Source: Granulosicoccus sp. (lineage in GTDB: Bacteria; Pseudomonadota; Gammaproteobacteria; Granulosicoccales; Granulosicoccaceae). Taken from it: a DNA stretch of 55,256 nucleotides. The notes beneath the pieces are model-generated. The model had not been told where the DNA came from, did no database searches, and worked only from the letters and a program-made list of their open reading frames with translations. The position numbers were made by a program, and so were the translations under genes. The stretch spans positions 1 through 55,256 of the forward strand of contig JABDKN010000277.1 in the NCBI GenBank assembly GCA_013002205.1, in the 5' to 3' direction. This document shows positions 16,267-26,286 of this stretch, in pieces; positions within the stretch are counted from its first letter, which is position 1; every line of letters begins with the position of its first letter.

Positions 16267-18036
16267 TCAATTCACGGCTTGTTCCAGCACCTTGCGAAGT
16301 TCAGGTTCAAGCTGTTGAGCAAACAGATTCTCATGCGTCAGGGTCGAGGTCAATGCATCGAGTTCCTGCACGAGTACACCCTGAAGCAGATGGGTATGAA
16401 TGTGCTGGCGCTGCCGCTCTTTCAGTTCGTGCTTGATGGTATCGAGGTATTTTCCCAACGCACTTTCGGTCAATAATGTGGTGACCGAGAGCATGGCCGG
16501 AGCCAGGACCAGATCGGCTGGCGCCAGTCCACCGCTCTTCAGGGCCAGCGCAACGCCGGCTGCGTCGGCCGTGGCTCTGGCAGCGCGCAGGGTGTTCAGC
16601 AAGGTCGGTTGTGCCTGCAGTTGCTCGAACAAACGATGAGCTGCGGCCTCGACCTCGGGTTCAAATTGCTTGCGTACCGCCTCACTCTGCGCCAGATAGC
16701 GTTGACGGATCAGCGGTTCACGGTGTCGAAAGGCCTGCGCCAGCGCTTGCCAGAATGGGTGTGGCGGTTGTTCAAGCAGTGCGCCCTGCAGGGACACCAG
16801 TGTGGTATCGAGTATTCGTTCCAGTACCTGTGCTTCCTGGCTGATGGGTACCACTTGCCTGGCCCTGTATCCGACCGGATCCACCTGCCTGTCATACGCA
16901 TCCCGACCAAGCCCCAGTAATTTGCGTGCAGGCCAGGTGACCAGGTGACGCGCGCGGCCCAGCGCTGGTGCAATGCCGGGAATTTCCAGCAGGGTCAGCA
17001 GTTCAGCCAGCGCGCGATTGAACGTGTCGTATTTGCCCGGATCGTCGAGATAGTCACGCTCATACTGAACCCGGGCGCGCACGATGGCTGAGTCGATGAG
17101 TTCTCTCCAGCTGGTCGCTGCCGATCGCTCCTCGATCAGGGGCGCCAGCCACTGCTCGCGGTGCTGCTCGATGAAGGCCTGGGCGAAGCGCACGGTCGCC
17201 TGTCGGTCAACCTGGTTCCGCAGCGTGTGAAGTGCCGCCTGCAGCGCAGACAGTTGGGCGTCGGGTAGTGCGACGGACCAGGCCGTCGTATTGCGACGCA
17301 CGAAGGGCAGCGGGATGATGGGTGGCAGCGAGGTGTCGAGGCGTTCCTGGTAACGGATCGTGAACGCCCGCAATACCGTCGTTTCATCCTGTGGGTCGAG
17401 CTTGTTGATGCACACCAGCAGTGGCTGATGCAACGGCTCGATCAGCTGCAACATGTCCCAGACACGTTTGTCACCATACTTGTCCTTGCTGACCACCAGG
17501 ATGACGACGTCGGCAATGGCCACGCTCCTCATGACGGCGTGTGTATAGCTTGTTGCATCGATAGAATCAAAATCCGGGGTATCCCATACAACCGCCGGGT
17601 TGATCAGCGCTGCCGGGCCGGCTGTGACCGATTCCAGGACATAGCTATCCAGTGAGGCGGTTGCCAGCGCGTCAGCGGATACCCGGTGCAGCGGTTTCAG
17701 CATCGGGCTCAGGAGCTGCAGTGCCTGTTCGGAATAACCGTTGGCATAGCCCTGGGCATGAACCGTGAAACCAGCCAGGGCGCTGATGCCGGCAGCGTTC
17801 GTATCCAGCAGGACATTGACCAGTGTGCTTTTACCCGATTGAGTCGGACCGACGAGCGCGACCTGCAGGGCGTGGTCCGGGTGAGACTCGCACAGGCGGC
17901 ACTTGTCAAGCAATGCATCGGCCAGTTGCAGGGTGTTCAAGGCAGTCAGGGACTGCGCTGAAGGCGTACTCTGCTTTCCCAGTACTGCGGCATGCCTGTG
18001 CAGCAGTTGAGAGACCCACGAATTGTCGTCACTCAT
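16267..18036 (-). CDS. Soluble GTPase paralog next to kinase and phosphatase
   Basis: A 589-residue protein with an N-terminal GTPase domain and a long helical C-terminus. G1 is G-P-T-Q-S-G-K-S (63-70), G3 is D-T-P-D-F-D-S (152-158) with the DxxG glycine replaced by Asp, and G4 is a canonical N-K-L-D (211-214). The region around 505-535 is hydrophobic and alanine-rich (A-P-A-D-L-V-L-A-P-A-M-L), but no clear transmembrane pair is seen, unlike the relative at 4336-6054. Its ATG overlaps the ubiA stop by one base (TGATG), so it is coupled to ubiA. Downstream are the kinase and PP2C genes. It may be a dynamin-like or AAA-like switch controlled by phosphorylation; function is unknown. Confidence 0.75.
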   Translation of the reverse strand: MSDDNSWVSQLLHRHAAVLGKQSTPSAQSLTALNTLQLADALLDKCRLCESHPDHALQVALVGPTQSGKSTLVNVLLDTNAAGISALAGFTVHAQGYANGYSEQALQLLSPMLKPLHRVSADALATASLDSYVLESVTAGPAALINPAVVWDTPDFDSIDATSYTHAVMRSVAIADVVILVVSKDKYGDKRVWDMLQLIEPLHQPLLVCINKLDPQDETTVLRAFTIRYQERLDTSLPPIIPLPFVRRNTTAWSVALPDAQLSALQAALHTLRNQVDRQATVRFAQAFIEQHREQWLAPLIEERSAATSWRELIDSAIVRARVQYERDYLDDPGKYDTFNRALAELLTLLEIPGIAPALGRARHLVTWPARKLLGLGRDAYDRQVDPVGYRARQVVPISQEAQVLERILDTTLVSLQGALLEQPPHPFWQALAQAFRHREPLIRQRYLAQSEAVRKQFEPEVEAAAHRLFEQLQAQPTLLNTLRAARATADAAGVALALKSGGLAPADLVLAPAMLSVTTLLTESALGKYLDTIKHELKERQRQHIHTHLLQGVLVQELDALTSTLTHENLFAQQLEPELRKVLEQAVN

Positions 18037-18911
18037 CAGGCATCGAGTGCGTAATCCAGCACCAGAGCAGCAAACAGGGTCATGCCCAGCCAGTGGTTGT
18101 TGAGGAAGGCCTGCACACAGCGCGCTGGTTCACGATCACGGGAAATCCGGAGCTGGTAGACGATGAATCCGAACGACAGAGCCCAACCGGCAAAGTAGAT
18201 GACTCCGCGCCCGGCCTGCCAACCGATCGCGGCGAGCATGAGCATCACCAGTACCTGTAGAAAACCAACGACCAGCAGGTCGAACTCACCAAAGAGAATA
18301 GCGGTGGATTTGACCCCCAGCTTCAGGTCATCGGGTCGATCTGCCATCGCATACAGGGTGTCATACGCCACTGCCCAGATCACTGCCGCCAGATACAGCC
18401 ACCAGGCCTGTGCCGGCAAGGTGTTGGTCTGCGCTGCATATGCCATGGGAATGGCGAATCCGAACGCAGCGCCGAGAACGATCTGCGGCCAGTGTGTGTA
18501 GCGCTTGGCATAGGGGTAGGCGATAGCCAGGATGGCGGCCACCAGAGACAGGCGAATGGTCAGCGCATTGGTCAGCAACACGAGCAGGAATGCAATGCCC
18601 AGAAGCACGGCAGTTGCCAGCAGTGCATCGGTTTCACTCAAGGCTCCGGTTGCCAATGGTCGGTGCCGTGTTCTTGCCACATGCCCGTCGATATGCCGAT
18701 CGGCGTAATCGTTGATGGCGCAGCCTGCAGATCGGGTCAGTACGGTGCCCAGGACGAAGATCGCCAATACATCGAGTCTCGGTACACCTTCTGCGGCAAA
18801 CCAGAGTGACCAGAGCATGGGCCACATCAGCAGGTAGATGCCGATTGGACGATGCAGTCTGGTCAATTCAACGAAATGCGGTAATTTGCGTCCAAGTTCG
18901 GTGATATTCAC
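18036..18911 (-). CDS. ubiA: 4-hydroxybenzoate octaprenyltransferase
   Basis: A 291-residue integral membrane prenyltransferase of ubiquinone synthesis. It joins an all-trans polyprenyl chain to 4-hydroxybenzoate. Both Asp-rich motifs are present: I-N-D-Y-A-D-R-H-I-D near residues 68-77 and Y-D-T-L-Y-A-M-A-D-R-P-D-D near 190-202. Conserved K-S-T-A-I-L-F-G follows. I chose GTG at 18911 because the resulting N-terminus (N-I-T-E-L-G-R-K, then R-P-I-G) aligns in length with E. coli UbiA; another GTG at 18965 adds 18 non-conserved residues. It is divergent from gor. The stop is coupled to the GTPase gene, so the operon may read ubiA-GTPase-kinase-PP2C. Confidence 0.93.
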   Translation of the reverse strand: MNITELGRKLPHFVELTRLHRPIGIYLLMWPMLWSLWFAAEGVPRLDVLAIFVLGTVLTRSAGCAINDYADRHIDGHVARTRHRPLATGALSETDALLATAVLLGIAFLLVLLTNALTIRLSLVAAILAIAYPYAKRYTHWPQIVLGAAFGFAIPMAYAAQTNTLPAQAWWLYLAAVIWAVAYDTLYAMADRPDDLKLGVKSTAILFGEFDLLVVGFLQVLVMLMLAAIGWQAGRGVIYFAGWALSFGFIVYQLRISRDREPARCVQAFLNNHWLGMTLFAALVLDYALDA

Positions 18912-18988
18912 GGTCGGGCAAGTTCGATCAGCAGTTGGCGTGGGTATAGTAGCCTGAATGCCCACAGTGTGAAGACGAGGAAACCGAT

Positions 18989-20344
18989 ATGTCCCGACAG
19001 TATGACTATGACCTGATCACCATCGGCGGCGGCAGTGGGGGCATAGCCACGGCCAACCGTGCGGGCAGTTACGGTGCGCGTGGCCTGGTCATCGAAAGCG
19101 ACGAGGTGCTCGGTGGTACCTGTGTCAATCGAGGCTGCGTGCCCAAGAAGGTCATGTGGTATGCCGGCGTCATGGCGCATTCCCTGCGCGATGCCGAGGG
19201 TTACGGATTCGATGTCACGGTCAATGATTTCGACTGGCACGCCCTGGTGGGCAAACGCCAGCAATACATCAGTAATATCAACAATGCCTACGCTGAATAC
19301 CTTGGCAGGAACAATGTAGAGATTCTGGGCGGCCGTGCCCGGCTGCTGGACAGGCACACGGTTGAGGTGAAAGGTCAGCGTTACAGCGCAGAGCGCATCG
19401 TACTGGCACCGGGTGGTACTCCCCGGGTACCGGATATTCCGGGTAAGGAGCACGCCGTTACCTCCGACGGATTCTTCGAATTTACCTACCAGCCGCGTCG
19501 TGTCCTGGTTCTGGGTGCCGGTTACATTGCCGTGGAGCTGACTGGCATGATGAACGCCATGGGAACCGAGGTGACGCTGGCGATACGCCATGATGCTTTC
19601 CTGCGAGACTTCGATCTGCTGCTGCAGGAACGGCTCATGGAGGAGATGGTCGGCGATGGCGTCGATATCCAGACCTATTTCACTGCGGCGGCGCTTGAGC
19701 GCACTGGTGATCTCATCCATGCCATCGGAGAGGATGGTGAACGGCTCGAGGATTATGATGCGGTCATCTTTGCCATCGGCCGATCACCGGCCACGGCGGA
19801 GTTGGGTCTGGAAGCAGTAGGCGTCGAGCTGGACGAACGGGGCTATATCACGGTGGACAAATACCAGGAAACCAGCGTTTCGGGAATCTACGCCATCGGT
19901 GATGTCACCGGTCAGGCCGAACTGACACCGGTGGCCATCGCCGCCGGTCGTCGCCTGGCCGATCGCCTGTACGATCATCAGGCCGGCCGGCATCTCGACT
20001 ACGGGTTGATACCCACCGTGGTTTTCAGCCATCCGCCGCTGGCGACGGTGGGCATGACCGAGGCCCAGGCCAGGGAACGGTACGGCGAAGCGGTACGCTG
20101 CTATGAAGTCAACTTCACCGCCATGTACAACTCGTTCACGGAGCACAAGACGAAAACCGCCATGAAACTGATTGTCATGGGAGACGATGAAAAGGTCATC
20201 GGTATTCACATGATCGGACTGGCAGCAGACGAAATGCTGCAGGGCTTTGCCGTCGCGATGCGCATGGGGGCGACGAAACGGGATTTTGATGACACGATAG
20301 CCATTCACCCCACCAGTAGTGAGGAGCTGGTCACACTCCGATAG
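18989..20344 (+). CDS. gor: Glutathione-disulfide reductase
   Basis: A 451-residue FAD enzyme that reduces oxidised glutathione with NADPH. FAD-binding G-G-G-S-G-G is at 13-18, and the redox motif [13 protein letters not shown] gives Cys45 and Cys50. A second nucleotide-binding segment reads [10 protein letters not shown] near 170, and A-I-G-D-V-T precedes the dimerisation domain. The catalytic His-Pro pair sits in A-I-H-P-T-S-S-E-E near the C-terminus. Length matches Gor. GAGGAAA precedes the ATG. It is divergent from ubiA, with 77 bp between their starts. Confidence 0.95.
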   Translation: MSRQYDYDLITIGGGSGGIATANRAGSYGARGLVIESDEVLGGTCVNRGCVPKKVMWYAGVMAHSLRDAEGYGFDVTVNDFDWHALVGKRQQYISNINNAYAEYLGRNNVEILGGRARLLDRHTVEVKGQRYSAERIVLAPGGTPRVPDIPGKEHAVTSDGFFEFTYQPRRVLVLGAGYIAVELTGMMNAMGTEVTLAIRHDAFLRDFDLLLQERLMEEMVGDGVDIQTYFTAAALERTGDLIHAIGEDGERLEDYDAVIFAIGRSPATAELGLEAVGVELDERGYITVDKYQETSVSGIYAIGDVTGQAELTPVAIAAGRRLADRLYDHQAGRHLDYGLIPTVVFSHPPLATVGMTEAQARERYGEAVRCYEVNFTAMYNSFTEHKTKTAMKLIVMGDDEKVIGIHMIGLAADEMLQGFAVAMRMGATKRDFDDTIAIHPTSSEELVTLR

Positions 20345-20471
20345 CGTGAAGGCTGGTCCGGTGCCGCCCTCGGGTCAACCACTGTGAAGAGTGGTCGCTA
20401 CACAGGGTGTCAGTAGCACGTTCGGGAATCTCTGCCTGAATCTGCACAACGCACAAGGTGACCACGCTAGC

Positions 20472-21017
20472 ATGTCCAGTACGCGCCATCCACAGACAGG
20501 ATTCTCCTTGCTGGAGTTAGTCATTACACTGGCTATCAGCGCGATACTGGTCGGCATGGCGATGCCGTCCCTGCAGTCGTTCATGGGTGACTCGGAGATG
20601 ACAGCCACCAGTAACGAATTCGTCTATGCGCTGCAGACGGCGCGATCCGAAGCCATCAAGCGGGCACGACCCGTGGGCATGTGCCCCAGCCGTAATTCCA
20701 TGACCGTTACACCCTCCTGCACAGGTGCGGACTACGCTGGCGGCTGGATCGTGTTCGTCGACACCGATGGCAATGGCTCACGGGATGCGGACGATGAGGT
20801 GCTCCTGCAGGCTGAGCCGCGCTCCACAGCCTTCAGCTTCACGGCGGATACCGTTTTCGCGCAACGCGTCTACTTTGGTGAAGCCGGTAGCAGTATCAAC
20901 CCTGCCGGTGTGCCCCTGTCAGGAACCATCGATATCAGCCGGGCAGGCAATGCCGAGCAGCGGACCATCCGGGTGGCCGCCAACGGCCGGATCACCACCA
21001 AGCCTGCGGGGTCATGA
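20472..21017 (+). CDS. fimT: Type IV minor pilin FimT/GspH-like
   Basis: A 181-residue prepilin. The class III leader is short, with cleavage expected after the G in T-G-F-S-L-L-E-L, followed by a hydrophobic helix with Glu5. The globular part has Y-A-L-Q-T-A-R-S-E-A-I-K-R, typical of FimT/GspH. FimT-type minor pilins help prime pilus assembly, and in some species bind DNA. AAGGTG lies 11 bases before the ATG at 20472; the longer frame from 20391 adds residues before the leader. The stop overlaps the pilV start by four bases. It is the first gene of a five-gene minor pilin operon. Confidence 0.9.
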   Translation: MSSTRHPQTGFSLLELVITLAISAILVGMAMPSLQSFMGDSEMTATSNEFVYALQTARSEAIKRARPVGMCPSRNSMTVTPSCTGADYAGGWIVFVDTDGNGSRDADDEVLLQAEPRSTAFSFTADTVFAQRVYFGEAGSSINPAGVPLSGTIDISRAGNAEQRTIRVAANGRITTKPAGS

Positions 21018-21589
21018 TGACATCGGCCGGACGGCGCGCAGCGCCATTGAAACAGCAGGGTATCGGCATCATCGAGGTGCTGGTTGCGCTGGTCGTCGTC
21101 TCCTTCGGTGTACTGGGGATGGCTGGTCTGCAACTCACCGGTATGAAACAAAGTACCAACAGTTTCAATCGTTCCAAGGCACTGATGCTCACGGAAAACA
21201 TGGCCACACGCATGCGTATCAATCGGCCGGGCGTCGTCAACCTGGCCTACGCCGGTTTTGATTCAGGTGCCAATGCCGACTACTGCCAGGCCAGGCCGGT
21301 GCCGTATTGCCAGGCTACCTCGTCGGCACCGGCCCAGAGCTGCACGGTGGATGAGCTGGCAGCATTCGATCTATTCTCGGTTTCCTGTGGCGACTGGGGT
21401 TCAGCAGGTGCAAACGACGGCGTTCAGGGCCTGTTGCCCGAGGGTGCGCGGCTGCAGGTAATCTGCAACGATGCGCCGTGCGCTGTCGATTCCACGTATA
21501 CATTGAGCGTCAGCTGGCCGGAGAACAGAACCGCCTCATCCGGGGAGGCTCCGGAGATACGCCAGGTTCAGATGCGCCTGCGGCCATGA
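21014..21589 (+). CDS. pilV: Type IV minor pilin PilV
   Basis: A 191-residue prepilin. The leader ends with Q-Q-G before I-G-I-I-E-V-L-V-A-L, with Glu5 of the mature helix. The motif G-V-L-G-M-A-G-L-Q is characteristic of PilV, followed by M-L-T-E-N-M-A-T-R-M-R-I-N. Several Cys pairs may stabilise the C-terminal domain. The start codon overlaps the fimT stop (ATGATGA; 21014 or 21017 would both work), and its own stop overlaps pilW. Confidence 0.9.
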   Translation: MMTSAGRRAAPLKQQGIGIIEVLVALVVVSFGVLGMAGLQLTGMKQSTNSFNRSKALMLTENMATRMRINRPGVVNLAYAGFDSGANADYCQARPVPYCQATSSAPAQSCTVDELAAFDLFSVSCGDWGSAGANDGVQGLLPEGARLQVICNDAPCAVDSTYTLSVSWPENRTASSGEAPEIRQVQMRLRP

Positions 21590-22281
21590 AAAATCAACAT
21601 ACTTGCAGACGCGGACAGACAGGTCTGTCGCTGATCGAATTGATGATCACCATGGTACTGGGCCTGATCATCATTGCAGCGGTGTTCAACATGTATGCCG
21701 GTAACAGCAAGTCGGCACGGTTTACCGAAGGCTTGCAGAACATGCAGGAGAACGGCCGCTACGGAGTCTCCGTACTGCAGCACGGTATGCGCCTGGCCGG
21801 CTATTCACCGGACGGCTACATCGACTCACTGGACATGGCCGCCAGCAGCAGCAACAGCATAGCCATTCGCTCCCGGCAACCATACGACTGCAATGGCCGG
21901 TTGACGAGCGCAACCGACGGACTGGCAGTGAACGTCTACCGGCATGATGCAGCCACCAGTCAATTGACCTGTCAGGGTAACCAGGGGGGACAGCCGATGG
22001 CGGTCGTCGAGGGGGTGGAAGCCTTCCGCCTGCTGTACGGAGTCGATGCGGATGGCGATGATACAACTGATGAGCCGCAGAGCTACAGAACCTATGATCC
22101 AGCCCTCGATCCCTCCGAGGTGGTTGCACTGCGTTTTGCCTTGCTGGTCAACTCCGGGCAGCCCATCCGTTCAAGGAATGTTCAGGAGAGTTTCGTGGTT
22201 CTCACTGAAGAGCTGCAACGGAATGACAGGTTTGCCCGGGAAATTTTCAGCAGTACCGTCAAATTGCGGAATCGACGATGA
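21586..22281 (+). CDS. pilW: Type IV minor pilin PilW
   Basis: A 231-residue prepilin. The leader ends with Q-T-G before L-S-L-I-E-L-M-I-T-M, and the motif L-Q-N-M-Q-E-N-G-R-Y just after the helix is typical of PilW. The C-terminal part has two Cys (Y-D-C-N-G and L-T-C-Q-G). I chose ATG at 21586 because it overlaps the pilV stop (ATGA) and gives a proper leader; the longer frame from 21478 lies inside pilV. PilW is part of the pilus-tip priming complex with PilV and PilX. Confidence 0.9.
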   Translation: MKNQHTCRRGQTGLSLIELMITMVLGLIIIAAVFNMYAGNSKSARFTEGLQNMQENGRYGVSVLQHGMRLAGYSPDGYIDSLDMAASSSNSIAIRSRQPYDCNGRLTSATDGLAVNVYRHDAATSQLTCQGNQGGQPMAVVEGVEAFRLLYGVDADGDDTTDEPQSYRTYDPALDPSEVVALRFALLVNSGQPIRSRNVQESFVVLTEELQRNDRFAREIFSSTVKLRNRR

Positions 22282-22838
22282 TGACTACCCATCGAGTACC
22301 AGGCGTACCGCGGCGCAGAGAACGTGGCGTTGCCCTGGCGATCAGCCTGGTATTGCTGGTAGCCATGACGATACTCGGCGTGGCTACGCTCTCCGGTACC
22401 CGCCTCAACGAAAAACGAACGGCCAATGCACAACAGAAATCGATCGCCTTCGAAGTGGCCGAATCAGCGATTGCATCAGTCTGGGACAAGGCCTACCTGA
22501 GCAAGTCCGTGACATCCGACCCCAACAACAGCGGCAATGACCCGGTGCCTGTTCCGGCACCGGATGCCGATACCGGTATCAGTTCGGAATTCGATCAGGG
22601 AAACGCGGACCGGGGGGTGGATATCGATGGCACGCTGACTGTTCAGTACTGCGGCGAAACTGCACCGGTGGGGAGCGATCTGAATGCCGATGAATCGGCT
22701 ACGCAGTTCGTCTACATGCTGATCGATGTGAACAGTGTCGTGCAGATCGCCAACTCCAGTACGCGCGCAGATCACGTTCAACGCGGTGCCGCCACTTCTG
22801 CAAGGACCAATCGCACGGGCAATTGTCCGGCCCCATGA
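22278..22838 (+). CDS. pilX: Type IV minor pilin PilX
   Basis: A 186-residue protein. A basic N-terminus (R-R-R-E-R-G) is followed by V-A-L-A-I-S-L-V-L-L-V-A-M-T, the long hydrophobic segment with a PilX-type GVAL processing site. The motif A-F-E-V-A-E-S-A-I near residue 57 is characteristic. ATG at 22278 overlaps the pilW stop; 22281 is an alternative. In most gammaproteobacteria pilX is followed by the large pilY1 gene, which is absent here: pilE comes next. Confidence 0.88.
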   Translation: MMTTHRVPGVPRRRERGVALAISLVLLVAMTILGVATLSGTRLNEKRTANAQQKSIAFEVAESAIASVWDKAYLSKSVTSDPNNSGNDPVPVPAPDADTGISSEFDQGNADRGVDIDGTLTVQYCGETAPVGSDLNADESATQFVYMLIDVNSVVQIANSSTRADHVQRGAATSARTNRTGNCPAP

Positions 22839-22852
22839 CAGGAAGACACAGC

Positions 22853-23281
22853 ATGCCAAGACACGCTCATGTGCAGGCGGGATTTACCCTCATCGAAGTG
22901 ATGATCGTGGTCGCGATCATTGCCATCATTGCGGCCATCGCAGTGCCCAGCTATGGCCAGTACGTGACCAATGCCAGGCGTACCGATGCCATCTCGTTTC
23001 TGTCCGAGGCGGCCGGTGAGCAGGAACGATTCTTTTCCAACAACAATCGTTATGCCACGGACATGAAGGAGCTGGGTTACGGAAATGCTGCGACTTTCCA
23101 GACCCCTGAAGCACATTATGTCGTGAGCGTAACCAACCCGGGTGGTACCGGTACCTATCTGCTGAGTGCAACACCCGTCGTCGGTGGCAAGCAGGCCGGC
23201 GACGACCAATGCAAGGCCTTCACGATCAGTCACACCGGCCAGAAGAAGAACACGGGCGAGGCCACCGCGAACTGCTGGTAA
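22853..23281 (+). CDS. pilE: Type IV pilin-like protein PilE
   Basis: A 142-residue pilin. The leader ends with Q-A-G before F-T-L-I-E-V-M-I-V-V, and the mature N-terminal helix is classical, with A-V-P-S-Y-G-Q-Y-V. The C-terminal disulfide pair is probably D-Q-C and the terminal N-C-W. It matches the PilE minor pilin that ends fim/pil minor-pilin operons. I chose ATG at 22853, which has AGGAAG seven bases upstream and gives a 10-residue leader; an ATG at 22835 overlapping the pilX stop is the alternative. The gene converges on ybiT with 26 bp between, and I see no hairpin terminator. Confidence 0.88.
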   Translation: MPRHAHVQAGFTLIEVMIVVAIIAIIAAIAVPSYGQYVTNARRTDAISFLSEAAGEQERFFSNNNRYATDMKELGYGNAATFQTPEAHYVVSVTNPGGTGTYLLSATPVVGGKQAGDDQCKAFTISHTGQKKNTGEATANCW

Positions 23282-23307
23282 AGCGCTCGACCCCGGGTGC
23301 TGGCGGC

Positions 23308-24900
23308 TCAGACAATGCCCTGGCTTTGCAGGTACTCCTCGTAGTTGCCACGATAGTCGGTATACGAGTCATCACCGAGTTCAATGATGCGACTGGCCAG
23401 TGAGCTGACGAACTCGCGGTCGTGACTGACGAATACGACAGTGCCCGGGTAGAGCTCCATGGCAAGGTTCAGCGATTCAATGGATTCCATGTCCAGATGG
23501 TTGGTCGGTTCGTCCATGATCATCACATTGGGCGCCTGCAGCATGAGCTTGCCGAACAGCAGGCGACCCTTTTCACCGCCTGATACCACACTGACCGGTT
23601 TGTTGATGTCATCCTTGCCGAACAGCAAACGGCCCAGTATGCCGCGAATTTCCTGCTCATCCTGGTTCTCCCTGCCCCACTGGCTCATCCAGTCCAGGAT
23701 ACTGGTGTCCGCGTCGAAGTCTGCTTCGTGATCCTGTGCAAAATAGCCCAGCGTGGCGTTTTCAGCCCACTTCAGTTCGCCGCTGGCAGGCGTCAGCTCG
23801 CCTGCCAGCACTTTCACGAAGGTGGACTTGCCAATGCCATTGGGCCCGATGACGGCCACCTTCTCACCGGCTTCAATCATCAGGCTCATATTACCGAGAA
23901 TCTGCTTGCCGTCGTAGCCGGCTGATATCCCATCCAGCTCCAGAGCATTGCGGAACAGCTTTTTTTCCAGCTCGAAACGGATATAGGGATTGACACGACT
24001 TGAAGGTTTCATCTTCTCGATGGCCAGTTTGTCGATCTGCTTCTGCCGTGAGGTAGCCTGCCGGGCCTTGGATTTGTTGGCTTTGAAGCGTTGTACGAAT
24101 GCCTGCAGATCGGCGATCTGTGCCTTCTTCCGGGCATTGTCGGCATACTGGCGTTCTCGCGCCTGTGTCGAGGCGAGCATGAAGTCGTCATAGTTGCCCG
24201 GGTAGATCCTGATCTCGCCGTAATCCAGGTCCGCCATATGCGTGCAGATGCTATTGAGAAAGTGCCGATCGTGGGAGATGACGATCATGGTGCTGTTGCG
24301 TTCGTTGAGTACCCCTTCCAGCCAGCGGATCGTATTGATGTCCAGGTTGTTGGTAGGCTCGTCAAGCAGCAGCAGATCCGGATCGGCAAACAGCACCTGT
24401 GCCAGCAGTACGCGCAGCTTGTCGCCAGGTGCCACCTCACTCATGGGTACATTGTGCTGTTCAAGGGGTATGGCCGCACCGAGCAACAGCTCTCCCGCAC
24501 GGGCTTCGGCCGAGTACCCGTCCATCTCGGCAAACTGCACTTCCAGCTCTGCCACGCGCATACCGTCGTCTTCACTCATCTGCGCCATCGAGTAAATCCT
24601 GTCGCGCTCCTGCTTGATCGTCCACAACTCCCTGTGGCCCATGATGACCGTATCGATGACAGTGAATTCTTCAAAGCCGAACTGGTTCTGCTGCAGGGTG
24701 GCCATGCGGACACCGGGCAACAGGGTTATCGTGCCGGAGCTTGGCTCCAGCTCGCCGCCGAGTATCTTCATGAAGGTGGACTTGCCACTGCCATTGGCAC
24801 CGATCAGTCCATAGCGGTTTCCCTCGCCAAACTTGATCGAGACATTCTCGAACAGAGGCTTGGCACCAAACTGGATGGTGATGTTAGCTGTTGAAATCAC
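23308..24900 (-). CDS. ybiT: ABC-F family ATPase YbiT
   Basis: A 530-residue soluble protein with two ABC domains, same length as E. coli YbiT and very similar in motif wording. First Walker A is G-A-N-G-S-G-K-S-T, the second G-P-N-G-I-G-K-S-T. The usual first-domain signature is degenerate (M-S-E-V-A-P-G-D-K), as in YbiT, and the second is V-S-G-G-E-K-G-R. Both D-E-P-T-N segments are present. ABC-F proteins act on the ribosome to rescue or regulate translation. I chose GTG at 24900 because the N-terminus then matches ([10 protein letters not shown]); the frame open to 25509 runs antisense through the next gene. Confidence 0.94.
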   Translation of the reverse strand: MISTANITIQFGAKPLFENVSIKFGEGNRYGLIGANGSGKSTFMKILGGELEPSSGTITLLPGVRMATLQQNQFGFEEFTVIDTVIMGHRELWTIKQERDRIYSMAQMSEDDGMRVAELEVQFAEMDGYSAEARAGELLLGAAIPLEQHNVPMSEVAPGDKLRVLLAQVLFADPDLLLLDEPTNNLDINTIRWLEGVLNERNSTMIVISHDRHFLNSICTHMADLDYGEIRIYPGNYDDFMLASTQARERQYADNARKKAQIADLQAFVQRFKANKSKARQATSRQKQIDKLAIEKMKPSSRVNPYIRFELEKKLFRNALELDGISAGYDGKQILGNMSLMIEAGEKVAVIGPNGIGKSTFVKVLAGELTPASGELKWAENATLGYFAQDHEADFDADTSILDWMSQWGRENQDEQEIRGILGRLLFGKDDINKPVSVVSGGEKGRLLFGKLMLQAPNVMIMDEPTNHLDMESIESLNLAMELYPGTVVFVSHDREFVSSLASRIIELGDDSYTDYRGNYEEYLQSQGIV

Positions 24901-25092
24901 GGCGTTGCGAAATGGTCGGTAACAACCGCCTATTGTATCGGGTTTCGCCCGGGACGTTGCCCGCCGGCGGGCGTGAGGCCGCTGGGCGTCAAGGTCGAAT
25001 TGTTTAAAAATCGAACTCTGTTGTCGTCCACCGCAATCATTCACCCGGACCGCGGCGATACAATGGATCGAGCAACCGGGAACAGACGCACG

Positions 25093-26286
25093 ATGAGTGA
25101 AGAGAGCGAATTCGATACGGTGATCACACGCCGTGATACGGGAAGCCTGAAATGGGAGCGATACAGGCATCGGGATGTGCTGCCTTTCTGGGTTGCCGAC
25201 ATGGACTTCAAGGTGGCAGCGCCCATTCGGCAGGCGCTGGAAGAGCGTTTGCAGCATCCCTTCTATGGCTACACCGTCCCCCCCGAGGACATGGCCGATG
25301 TGGTCATTGCCCACCTGGCTGACGAATTCCACTGGCAGGTGAAACCCGAGTGGATCGTGTGGCTGCCGGGCGTGGTACCAGGGCTGGCCGTCAGTTGCCG
25401 CGCATTCTGCCCCGACGGAGACGAGATCGTCGTCAATCCTCCGATCTACCATAATTTCTTCGATGCGCATGAACCGCAACGACAGACACTGGTGAGAGTG
25501 CCACTGCACCGGCAGGACGGGCGATGGACCTACGATATGCCGGCGATGGAGGCGGCCTTCAATGACAAAACCCGGCTGTTGATGATGTGCTCACCACATA
25601 ACCCCACGGGTACGGTGTTTACCCTCGAGGAGTTGCACCGAATGGCCGAACTGTGTTCCCGGTATGGAGTCATCATGGTCTCGGACGAGATCCACGCTGA
25701 TCTTGTCATCGACACACAGGCCAGGCATTACCCGACGGCGGCAGCCTGCCCGGCGATGGCAGATCACATCATCACGTTGATGAGCGCCAGCAAGACGTGG
25801 AATATTGCCGGATTGAACTGCTCGTATGCCATCATCAGCAACCCGGATCTGCGCCGGCGTTTCAGGGCTGTCAGTCAGTCCATCCTGCCCTCGGTTCCGC
25901 CACTGGCCTACTGTGCCACGCGTGCCGCCTATCTCCATGGAGGTCCGTGGCGAGCTGAATTGCTGAACTACCTGGCCGGCAACTACGCCTGCGTCCAGGC
26001 GCAGCTGGCAGGGGTGAAGGGTCTGGTCGTGGAGCCGATCCAGGCTACCTTTCTGGCCTGGATCGATGCCAGGGGTCTCGGGCTCGAGGATGCAAAGGGA
26101 TTCTTTGAAGATCACGGGGTGGGCCTGTCCGCCGGTGAGCAGTTCGGCCAGCCGCACTACCTGCGGCTCAATTTTGCCTGTCCGCGTTCTGTACTGGAGG
26201 AGGGACTGCGGCGCATGAAAATTGCCGTAGCCACACTGGAGTCTCAGGGCGACGCGGAATCCGGGTCAGCCGTTTCCCGGCGGTAG
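25093..26286 (+). CDS. MalY/PatB-type PLP-dependent C-S lyase
   Basis: A 397-residue fold-type I aminotransferase relative. Family features are [10 protein letters not shown] near residue 33, C-S-P-H-N-P-T-G near 170, S-D-E-I-H-A-D near 200, and the PLP lysine Lys234 in [10 protein letters not shown]. These enzymes cleave cystathionine or other cysteine-S-conjugates to pyruvate, ammonia and a thiol. I preferred ATG at 25093 (M-S-E-E-S-E-F) over upstream Met codons at 25063 and 24973. The 3' end overlaps the convergent Nudix gene by 21 bp. Confidence 0.85.
   Translation: MSEESEFDTVITRRDTGSLKWERYRHRDVLPFWVADMDFKVAAPIRQALEERLQHPFYGYTVPPEDMADVVIAHLADEFHWQVKPEWIVWLPGVVPGLAVSCRAFCPDGDEIVVNPPIYHNFFDAHEPQRQTLVRVPLHRQDGRWTYDMPAMEAAFNDKTRLLMMCSPHNPTGTVFTLEELHRMAELCSRYGVIMVSDEIHADLVIDTQARHYPTAAACPAMADHIITLMSASKTWNIAGLNCSYAIISNPDLRRRFRAVSQSILPSVPPLAYCATRAAYLHGGPWRAELLNYLAGNYACVQAQLAGVKGLVVEPIQATFLAWIDARGLGLEDAKGFFEDHGVGLSAGEQFGQPHYLRLNFACPRSVLEEGLRRMKIAVATLESQGDAESGSAVSRR

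Noticed and set aside
24959-24972. GCCCGCCGGCGGGC palindrome before the MalY-type gene
   Set aside because: Perfect, but GC-only, short and without a loop or T-run; such sites arise easily in GC-rich intergenic DNA.
24901-25509. Long minus-strand open frame continuing from ybiT
   Set aside because: It runs antisense through the start of the MalY-type gene and lacks family match; YbiT homology begins at GTG 24900, giving the standard 530 residues.
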